Shown: piece by piece, positions 1 through 5,481 of the stretch
Numbering within the stretch: the stretch's first letter is position 1
Layout of the letters: each line of letters opens with the position of its first letter
Source: UBA9926 sp913052075
GTDB taxonomy: Bacteria > Pseudomonadota > Gammaproteobacteria > Pseudomonadales > Azotimanducaceae
DNA length: 6,824 nt
Direction: 5' to 3'
NCBI GenBank assembly: GCA_913052075.1
Contig: CAJXDD010000164.1
Coordinates: forward strand, 1-6,824
Notes under the pieces: generated by a model
The model's input: the letters and a program-made list of their open reading frames with translations, nothing else
Database searches by the model: none
What the model was told of the DNA's origin: nothing
Program-made: the position numbers and the translations under genes

Positions 1-1
1 C

Positions 2-220
2 TTTGAAACTGTTGGCATTTTTGAGGGCGATACGGAAGTGCTCCTGCAAAACCATTCCGAGCCCGATCCAAACTCTGAGCGAATTGGTGATCTGCTGGTG
101 GGTGACTTTATCGAGTGGTCCAGCCCGGCAACGCATATTGTCCATAAAGATGGCACCATCACTGGAAGCCCGACGTTCAAATACGACTTCACGGGTGGAG
201 TGAACGCTTTCAAGGTGTAG
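2..220 (+). CDS. C-terminal part of an unrecognised protein (5' end outside the window)
   Basis: An open frame enters from the left edge and ends at TAG 218-220, leaving 72 residues beginning FETVGIFEGD. It has no internal stop and reads as ordinary protein, with alternating hydrophobic and polar stretches (for example VGDFIEWSS and THIVHKDGTI) that suggest a mostly beta-strand, possibly barrel-like C-terminal domain. No start codon with a ribosome binding site lies inside the window; the GTG at 38 is internal. The strong terminator 20 bases after the stop supports this as the real end of a transcribed gene. I do not recognise the family, and the visible part holds no catalytic motif, so no function is assigned. 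An overlapping frame at 3-203 is a shadow of this one. Confidence 0.75.
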   Translation, partial: FETVGIFEGDTEVLLQNHSEPDPNSERIGDLLVGDFIEWSSPATHIVHKDGTITGSPTFKYDFTGGVNAFKV

Positions 221-239
221 TGATAGCGCACCCGGTCAT

Positions 240-270
240 GAAAGGCGCCAGAAAGGCGCCTTTCTCTTTT
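240..270 (+). terminator. Rho-independent terminator of the leftmost gene
   Basis: A perfect 10-bp stem (240-249 with 255-264, core GGCGCC) closes a 5-base loop AGAAA and is followed by the T-rich tract CTCTTTT. It begins 20 bases after the stop at 220 and ends only 26 bases before the amidohydrolase ATG at 296. The right-hand T tract makes + strand termination the main function. Confidence 0.9.
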
Positions 271-295
271 TAGGTAACTAATCTGAATTGACAAC

Positions 296-1861
296 ATGGC
301 AATCCAATCAGTGATCATCAATCTGGCTGCGCTAATCACCTGCTTGGTATCGGTTACGTCTTATGCGCTAGCCACTAAAGAGCGCGATGATCAACCCATC
401 GCTCAACCTGAGCTTACGGTAGTTCAAGGCGGCCTCGTCGTTGATGGAACAGGTGCCCCGGCTTTCGAGGGTGATGTATGGATAAGAGGTCGTTTGATTG
501 AGAAAGTCACTCGGGGCGGCAGAGAGCCAGTGCCTTTTGACGCGAGAGTCATCGACGCGCATGGTCGTGTAGTTGCGCCTGGATTTGTCGACCCGCACAG
601 TCATGGTGACCCGCTTATTACCCCCGCATTTGAGAACTTTCTGGCACAGGGCGTGACGACCATCACGCTCGGCCAGGATGGCAGTAGTCCAGTGGTCGTA
701 GGATTCCCAGCACTGTATGAGCAATACGAGGAGCTAGGGCTTGGCGTGAACATCGCTATGTTTGTCGGTCACGGTAGTTTACGTGCCGCAACCTCGATTG
801 GACAAAATCCAGATCCAAGTCCTGCTGAGATTGAGGAGATCGCTGCGCTGCTTGATACGGCGCTGGACCATACCTTTGGCATGAGCAGTGGTCTTGAGTA
901 CCACCCAGGGCTCTGGGCGAGCGAGCCCGAATTGATCAGGCTTGCGAAGGTGGTGGGTAGCCGCAATCGAGTCATCATGAGCCACCTCAGAAGCGAGGAT
1001 GATGAGGACCTAGACGCTGCAATTGAAGAACTCGTTCGGCAAGGTCAGTTTGCGAAGGTTCATGTCGCGCATATCAAGTCGGTCTACGGAAAGGATGCTG
1101 GTCGAGGGCAGCAAATTATTTCGAACCTAGCAGCGGCGCGCGCGTCGGGAGTCGATATTACGGCGGATTTTTACCCCTACAATGCAAGCTACACGAGCGT
1201 GTCTTTAGTATTTCCGGTATGGGCAAAAACGGTTCCGGACTTTGAGCAAACTAAAGGTCTGAGACGTGCCGAATTACTTGATCACTTGAGGTGGCGCGTT
1301 AATGCCAGAAACGGGCCAGGGGCCATGGTGCTGGCAAACGAACCCTATACAGGGCTCACATTAGAGGCGGTTGCTCAACAACAATTGGGTAAACCTTTTG
1401 AAGAAGTTTTGGTGGATGACTTAGGCCCAGGCGGCGGTTCAGCTGCCTACTTCGTCATGAATGACGCGCTGCAAACCTCGTTGCTCCAGGGAGAAATGAT
1501 TATGGTGGGGTCTGACGGCAGTCCTTCGGGTTTTCACCCGCGTGGGCATGGAACAGTAGCTCGCATAATCCAGCGATTTGTTCATGCGAATCAGACACTT
1601 AGCCTAGAGCAAGCCATAAAAAAAATGACCTCAATGCCTGCTGAAGTCTTGGGCCTAAACAATCGGGGTTCTATCGCGTCCGGAAAAATAGCGGATATTG
1701 TTGTCTTCGATCCTCATCGAGTTAAGGAGACAGCAACCTATGCTGAACCTCATCAGTTGGCAGAGGGATTTGATTGGGTGCTTTTAGGTGGCGAAATCGC
1801 CAGGCAAAATGGGGTAATGCTCCCTGAGCGAAGAGGGCGAGTCCTTCGGCCCAATGGGTAA
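296..1861 (+). CDS. Exported D-aminoacylase-type amidohydrolase (N-acyl-D-amino-acid deacylase family)
   Basis: This 521-residue protein has the amidohydrolase superfamily layout. A Sec-type signal peptide occupies residues 1-26, with a hydrophobic stretch at about 6-20 and an A-L-A site at 24-26, so the enzyme should act in the periplasm. A beta-sandwich segment follows (GGLVVDGTGAPAFEGDVWIRG, about 45-65), then the metal motif HSH (H101, H103) in APGFVDPHSHGDP. Further family signatures are GMSSGLEYHPG (195-205), SHLRSED with H230, VAHIKS with H259, DFYPY (291-295), GSDGSPSGFHPRGHGT with D407, and the C-terminal ADIVVFDP strand (466-473). Known family members hydrolyse N-acyl-D-amino acids or related amides; the exact substrate cannot be read from the sequence. 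The usual Cys metal ligand position (GNCG) reads GQDG here, with Asp128. There is no clear Shine-Dalgarno sequence before ATG 296, but an in-frame stop at 284-286 rules out an upstream start. The neighbour downstream is convergent, with 147 bases between the two stops and no obvious hairpin in that gap. Confidence 0.93.
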   Translation: MAIQSVIINLAALITCLVSVTSYALATKERDDQPIAQPELTVVQGGLVVDGTGAPAFEGDVWIRGRLIEKVTRGGREPVPFDARVIDAHGRVVAPGFVDPHSHGDPLITPAFENFLAQGVTTITLGQDGSSPVVVGFPALYEQYEELGLGVNIAMFVGHGSLRAATSIGQNPDPSPAEIEEIAALLDTALDHTFGMSSGLEYHPGLWASEPELIRLAKVVGSRNRVIMSHLRSEDDEDLDAAIEELVRQGQFAKVHVAHIKSVYGKDAGRGQQIISNLAAARASGVDITADFYPYNASYTSVSLVFPVWAKTVPDFEQTKGLRRAELLDHLRWRVNARNGPGAMVLANEPYTGLTLEAVAQQQLGKPFEEVLVDDLGPGGGSAAYFVMNDALQTSLLQGEMIMVGSDGSPSGFHPRGHGTVARIIQRFVHANQTLSLEQAIKKMTSMPAEVLGLNNRGSIASGKIADIVVFDPHRVKETATYAEPHQLAEGFDWVLLGGEIARQNGVMLPERRGRVLRPNG

Positions 1862-2008
1862 CCGGTTTGTCTGGTTCTGACTGACGCGTTGCTGCCAGAT
1901 GTAAAGCCGCGTATGTGCTTGAGTCGAATCAAGGCTGATATTGCCCAAGTGTTTTCTGGTCTGGGCGTCCGTCTCAGTGTGCTATTTGTCGACAAAAAAA
2001 GGAACTGC

Positions 2009-3427
2009 TTAAGGTTCGATGAGGTCGGACTTGGTACCGATCCTCCAGATGCTGGCTCCTACGTCATCGGCTACGAGTAAGGCGCCTGTGGAGTCCTCGA
2101 TGACTCCGACAGGTCTTCCCCTGGCTTCGCCTTTCTCGCTTAAAAAACCTGTGAGCAGTGGTTTGACCGTGCCTTTGGCTTCACCATCTTGAGAGACTTC
2201 GACGGCAATGACCTGATAGCCACTCCATGGGTTGCGATTCCAAGAGCCGCGTTGCGTGATTATGGCGTGTTGAGCCAAGCCAGGAATAGAAGGGGATTCA
2301 TAAAAGGTGAGGCCCAAGGAGGCAGTGTGGGCACCGAGTGCATAGTTAGGAACTTGTCTTGGTGCCACTACTCTATCTCGCAGTTCAGGCTCTTCGGTTT
2401 GCTGTAAACTCGGTGGTCCCGCAGGGGCCTTACCGTACTTCGTGTATTGAGTTATCTCGCTGCCCCAGTCGCGCGGTACTCTTGGGTCCTCGAAGTTGCC
2501 CCAGTAGTGAGTGGGCCAACCGAAATCATCTCCAGCATTGACCTGAGCAAGGTAGTCAGGCACGAGATCATTACCCAGCTGATCTCGCTCGTTGACGACT
2601 GTCCAGAGAGTGTCCGTGGACGTATGCCAGGCCATGCCCACTGGATTGCGCAGCCCTTTAGCAAAAGGAGTGAGCTCGCGGGTATTTAGATCAAGTCGCC
2701 AAATGCCTGCTCGCCCAGTTTCGGCCTCTACTCCAAGTTCCCCGATGTTGCTGTTTGAACCAACAGCTACAAAGAGGGCTTCGCCGTTTGGGTGGGCGAG
2801 CAAGTTCTTGGTCCAATGACTATTAGGGGCTGCAGCGGGTAGTCTCGTAATTAGTTCGCCACGCATGGTAATACTGGTATCACCGTTGGCGTAAGGGTAG
2901 GCAAGAATGGCGTCCGTATTCGCCACAAACAGCGTTTGACCAATAAGGGCCATACCAAATGGTGATTTGAGCCCTGTGATGAACGGAACTTGCAGATCTG
3001 CAATGCCGTCTTGATCGGTATCTCTCAAAAGCGTAATGCGATCCGCAGAGGGGTAACCCGAGCCCGTAAAGCGCATGATTCTTTTTGCGACCCAGGCGAG
3101 CACATTGCTGCGACGGGACGACATTTGAGGTGCATCGGTTTCTGCAACGAGAATATCCCCATTGGGCAGAGCATGCAGCCAGCGAGGGTGGTCAAGACCT
3201 TGTGCGAAGGCTTGCACATCGTATCCTTCAGTGGGAGTAGGCCTCTCACCAGGTTTCCAACCTACAGCCTTCGACAGCTTCATGACAGGGAGCGTTTGCG
3301 GTTTGGGCGGTTTGAGTAGTGGGGCAGGTCCCCAGCCGTAAGCCATGTCGGGGTCGCCCGGCTCAACGGTTTGGCATCCAAGTAATGCGAACGATAGGGT
3401 GCTGACGGCAAGCACGTAGCGAAACAT
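2009..3427 (-). CDS. PQQ-dependent glucose/sorbosone dehydrogenase-like lipoprotein
   Basis: Numbered from the ATG at 3427, this is a 472-residue beta-propeller protein of the soluble glucose/L-sorbosone dehydrogenase family. Members use pyrroloquinoline quinone and calcium to oxidise sugars or other alcohols and aldehydes in the periplasm. A short lipoprotein signal MFRYVLAVSTLSFALLG precedes Cys18, so membrane anchoring is likely. Propeller signatures follow in order: LDHPRWLHALPNGDILVAET (about 78-97), the calcium-loop-like DTDQDG (136-141), SHWTKNLLAHPNG with His204 (the likely equivalent of the sGDH catalytic His), GLRNPVGMAW with Arg260-Asn261, VVNERDQLGNDLVPDYL, QRGSWNR (392-398) and GRPVGV...LLVADD near the end. 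Start choice is open: in-frame ATGs also lie at 3469 and 3520, giving 486 or 503 residues. None of the three has a good ribosome binding site, and 3427 gives the most compact lipoprotein signal. The substrate is unknown. The gene converges on the amidohydrolase and diverges from the ABM gene. Confidence 0.9.
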   Translation of the reverse strand: MFRYVLAVSTLSFALLGCQTVEPGDPDMAYGWGPAPLLKPPKPQTLPVMKLSKAVGWKPGERPTPTEGYDVQAFAQGLDHPRWLHALPNGDILVAETDAPQMSSRRSNVLAWVAKRIMRFTGSGYPSADRITLLRDTDQDGIADLQVPFITGLKSPFGMALIGQTLFVANTDAILAYPYANGDTSITMRGELITRLPAAAPNSHWTKNLLAHPNGEALFVAVGSNSNIGELGVEAETGRAGIWRLDLNTRELTPFAKGLRNPVGMAWHTSTDTLWTVVNERDQLGNDLVPDYLAQVNAGDDFGWPTHYWGNFEDPRVPRDWGSEITQYTKYGKAPAGPPSLQQTEEPELRDRVVAPRQVPNYALGAHTASLGLTFYESPSIPGLAQHAIITQRGSWNRNPWSGYQVIAVEVSQDGEAKGTVKPLLTGFLSEKGEARGRPVGVIEDSTGALLVADDVGASIWRIGTKSDLIEP

Positions 3428-3520
3428 AGGGCGAGTACAGCCTGTGGGCGCTCGGAAGACCCGTTTCATAAATGACAATTTGAGACCGCTCGTTTTGTCT
3501 CTGATTAGATCGTGGCTCAT

Positions 3521-3916
3521 TTTATGTTTTACGACGAACGCCAGGAAGCGATTGATGAGGGGATGAGTAAATCAGCCTTGTCTCGTGAACTGAGACATTC
3601 GCCGAGGGCTTCCTCACAAAAAATTACGGGCAAGGCCGCCTTGCGCACAAACAAATGGTCTTTGATCGGCAGCATCGACCAAACATGGGAAGGTGGACTT
3701 AGCATCGCCGTTAGCTCTGGGCCTCGGCAGGTGTAGGGTGTGAGGGAGGCCCGCAAACAGGATGATCTTCTTCTTTGAAGTGGATTAAGGAAGCGCGCTT
3801 GTTGCCAGTTGCGTAGTTAGAGTGAAAGCTGGTTTGTAGAAAGGTTATGGTCGACTAATCGATTTCAGCTTTGCAGTCACGCTATGATGCTCGGTAAATT
3901 GGCTGGATGGAAAACT
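3521..3916. other. Divergent intergenic region, no confident gene
   Basis: This gap separates the dehydrogenase (- strand) from the ABM gene (+ strand) and should carry promoters for both. A + strand frame of 74 codons (GTG 3512 or ATG 3524, stop at 3736) crosses it. It has no ribosome binding site and no recognisable domain, and it would overlap the longest version of the dehydrogenase gene by 9 bases; a similar-length - strand frame mirrors it. I regard neither as established. No hairpin terminator, tRNA or repeat was found. The only promoter-like element I could pick out is the TATGAT near 3883. Confidence 0.6.
3860..3888 (+). promoter_or_regulatory. Candidate promoter for the ABM-domain gene
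   Basis: TATGAT at 3883-3888 matches the sigma-70 -10 consensus at five of six positions. It would place transcription start near 3895, about 22 bases before the preferred ATG at 3917. The -35 region 17 bases upstream (CGATTT, 3860-3865) is a poor match, so the call rests mainly on the -10 box and its position. Confidence 0.3.
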
Positions 3917-4273
3917 ATGAAAGTGATCGTTGCAGGGTATATCGATTTTGAGCACCCGAATGAGGTATCTGAAATATTGATATCGGCGAGACCCCACATT
4001 GAGGGAGCGTTGGAGGAAGAAGGTTGTATTGCCTATTCTTGGACAGAATGCCATCTCACACCCGGTCGTGTCTTTGTGTATGAAGAATGGACATCATCTG
4101 AGACGCTGTCCGCCCACCTAGCAAGTCATTGGTACCGAGACATGGGCGGCCACCTTGCATCGTTTGCCCGCAAGCCTCGAACGAATGTCATTAAGAAATA
4201 TCGCGTGGATTTAGAGGAACCAGTCTACGATGATACAGGAGTGGCAAGGGGGCATTTTCTTACCACCGATTAA
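3917..4273 (+). CDS. ABM-domain protein (putative quinol monooxygenase-like)
   Basis: This is a 118-residue cytoplasmic protein with the dimeric ferredoxin-like fold typical of the antibiotic biosynthesis monooxygenase (ABM) family. Family landmarks are a first strand MKVIVAGYIDF, a helix with RPHIEGALEEEGCIAYSW (about 25-42, matching the usual 'EPGCLxY' turn), the strand RVFVYEEW (51-58) and the helix LSAHLASHWYRD (64-75). Members include cofactor-free monooxygenases and quinol oxidases, but many have no known activity, so the reaction is undecided. A C-terminal extension of about 28 residues after position 90 is longer than in minimal ABM proteins. The same frame is open from an ATG at 3884. 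I prefer 3917 because GGATGG/GGA lies just before it, the family homology starts there, and the earlier ATG has no ribosome binding site and falls in a likely -10 box. The next gene starts 212 bases downstream. Confidence 0.82.
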   Translation: MKVIVAGYIDFEHPNEVSEILISARPHIEGALEEEGCIAYSWTECHLTPGRVFVYEEWTSSETLSAHLASHWYRDMGGHLASFARKPRTNVIKKYRVDLEEPVYDDTGVARGHFLTTD

Positions 4274-4473
4274 ACGGTCCCGTTTTACTAACATACTGAA
4301 GATGAGCGCCAGCCAAATACGAGTAGTTAAAGACAATGGTTGATAGATACAGTATTTGAAATTTGAGTTGTAGCCATCAATTAGCCTGCAGGCACATCTT
4401 AAATGAGGAGAGGCAGTGCCGAGGCGCTTAAACAACACACAGGACGGCATGGTGCGAGGAAGAGAAATTTAAT

Positions 4474-4479
4474 AGGGAG
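4474..4479 (+). promoter_or_regulatory. Ribosome binding site fixing the GTG start of the SnoaL-like gene
   Basis: AGGGAG lies 6 bases before GTG 4486. It is the best-placed Shine-Dalgarno sequence in the window and decides the non-ATG start, since the next in-frame ATG (codon 24) would remove the conserved first helix. Confidence 0.75.
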
Positions 4480-4485
4480 ATAATA

Positions 4486-4848
4486 GTGACGCGCAGTGCA
4501 GTAGAGACCATACAAACTTTTTGGCGTATCCAGGACGCTGGAGACTATACCGCCATGGTGGAACTTTTCGACAAAGACGCGATGTTAGTCGACCCATTCT
4601 TCGGCAACTTTCAGGGGCGAGAGGCTATCGCTGGGTTTATGGCCAAGATGAATGTTGAGATGAAGAAGCGTGAGACTCACTTTGAGGTAGTAGAAATCGA
4701 TGGTGGTGGTGAGGTTGCATGGGCCCAATGGGTTGCCGTGACCCCGCGAGGCCGCGTCGAGGGCTGTGGGCTCTACCGAGTGCGCAATGGGTTGATGACC
4801 TACTACAAGGATTATATGAATTCACCGGAAACAGGCGGGTCCGCCTGA
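4486..4848 (+). CDS. SnoaL-like / nuclear transport factor 2 (NTF2) family protein
   Basis: This 120-residue soluble protein has the cone-shaped SnoaL/NTF2 fold. The first helix carries FWRIQDAGDYTAMVELFDKDA (about 12-32), followed by the characteristic VDPFFGNFQGREAIAGFM (35-52). The strands are HFEVVEI, EVAWAQWVAVTP and VEGCGLYRVRNGLMTYYKDYMN, the last being the usual edge strand that ends with a Tyr-Lys-Asp-Tyr stretch. The fold serves as a small-molecule pocket in polyketide cyclases, epoxide hydrolases, ketosteroid isomerases and many uncharacterised proteins. The pocket-lining Asp36 and Tyr106/Asp109 region could be catalytic, but no specific reaction can be assigned. The start is GTG with a strong AGGGAG upstream. 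It is preceded by the ABM gene in the same direction; the 212-base gap makes co-transcription possible but unproved. It ends without a clear terminator. Confidence 0.88.
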   Translation: MTRSAVETIQTFWRIQDAGDYTAMVELFDKDAMLVDPFFGNFQGREAIAGFMAKMNVEMKKRETHFEVVEIDGGGEVAWAQWVAVTPRGRVEGCGLYRVRNGLMTYYKDYMNSPETGGSA

Positions 4849-4934
4849 GAGTGCGTTACGCCAGATAAACCTCAAAAAGACTAAGTGGCCGAAAGATACG
4901 AGAAAGGAATTTTGAGACCGAAGCGAATCATCTG

Positions 4935-5237
4935 ATGATTGGAAATATAATTCTGAAATATGTCCCGAGCATGGGAGTGTTTTTCCTCGTTCCGGTCCTT
5001 GCTAGCTGTTCCTTTATATTGGACCGCGCGGAATTTAATCCCAACCAGACGGGCATTGCTTCCTGCCAATTCACGTCGGGAGCTCACCCTCAGATGGTTA
5101 CCCACGATAGAAATCCCTACGGGGAATCGGTTAGGACCCGCACGGGTCAGACGCAACTGATGACTGAATGTCTCGAACGTCTCGATGCGATAGCGGATGC
5201 AGCAGAGGACAAGGCCGACTCTGATGAAACTGAGTGA
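4935..5237 (+). CDS. Small putative lipoprotein of unknown function
   Basis: This 100-residue protein begins with a signal segment (residues 1-24, Lys8 then hydrophobic GVFFLVPVLAS) ending in the lipobox L-A-S-C, with lipidation expected at Cys25. The residue after it is Ser, not Asp, which in many Gram-negatives favours outer-membrane sorting. The mature part of about 76 residues has two more cysteines (44 and 79) that could form a disulfide. It also has a polar central stretch and an acidic, helical C-terminus (about 76-100, LERLDAIADAAEDKADSDETE). I do not recognise the family. Neither ATG 4935 nor the in-frame ATG 4971 has a close ribosome binding site. A short TTG-initiated frame (4912) ends at TGA overlapping ATG 4935 (TGATG), so translation could be coupled. 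A second ATG in another frame at 4960 gives a cysteine- and arginine-rich shadow with no lipobox. Confidence 0.65.
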   Translation: MIGNIILKYVPSMGVFFLVPVLASCSFILDRAEFNPNQTGIASCQFTSGAHPQMVTHDRNPYGESVRTRTGQTQLMTECLERLDAIADAAEDKADSDETE

Positions 5238-5356
5238 GAGACTACTTGACCTGACCCTGGATCCTTTGGTTTCTGACTCCGTAGAATGGCCCGGTTAAGA
5301 GATTCCTAACGGAGACAAAAGGAACAACACGAGTTTCAGGACGGGATAGCTGGTGT

Positions 5357-5385
5357 TTGACAGAGTAAATGGTGTCAGTTATCCG
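5357..5385 (+). promoter_or_regulatory. Weak candidate promoter upstream of the phosphotransferase
   Basis: A perfect -35 hexamer TTGACA (5357-5362) is followed after 17 bases by TATCCG, which keeps only the TAT of the -10 consensus. It sits in the 244-base gap before the phosphotransferase and would give a leader of roughly 90 bases. No terminator is visible between the lipoprotein stop and this point. Confidence 0.25.
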
Positions 5386-5481
5386 GGAACAAATAGTCAT
5401 AACCCAAACCAGAATACTTCTTCCAACTTTCGTGCTGAGACATTAAGGTCATATTTGCAAGGATAGGCGAGGCAAACCATT

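Noticed and set aside
288..293. TTGACA resembling a -35 box just before the amidohydrolase start
   Set aside because: It overlaps the translation start region, so any transcript from it would begin inside the gene, and no matching -10 box lies at the right distance.
368..724. 118-codon - strand frame inside the amidohydrolase gene
   Set aside because: It is antisense to a well-supported coding region with conserved motifs and shows no domain or start signal of its own.
1985..1996. TTTGTCGACAAA palindrome near the dehydrogenase 3' end
   Set aside because: It has no loop of workable size and no T tract after the stem on the relevant strand, so it does not behave like a terminator.
1889..2080. 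63-codon + strand frame between the convergent genes
   Set aside because: It has no ribosome binding site or domain and runs into the 3' end of the dehydrogenase gene on the other strand.
4272..4285. AAACG-GTCC-CGTTT hairpin at the ABM gene stop
   Set aside because: The stem is only 5 bp, includes the stop codon, and is followed by a very short T run, too weak to call a terminator.
4340..4368. TTGATA as a possible -35 box upstream of the SnoaL-like gene
   Set aside because: No acceptable -10 hexamer is found 16-18 bases downstream.
5291..5312. Imperfect inverted repeat CCGGTTAAG...CCTAACGG after the lipoprotein gene
   Set aside because: The arms mismatch and no T tract follows; it is most likely chance.
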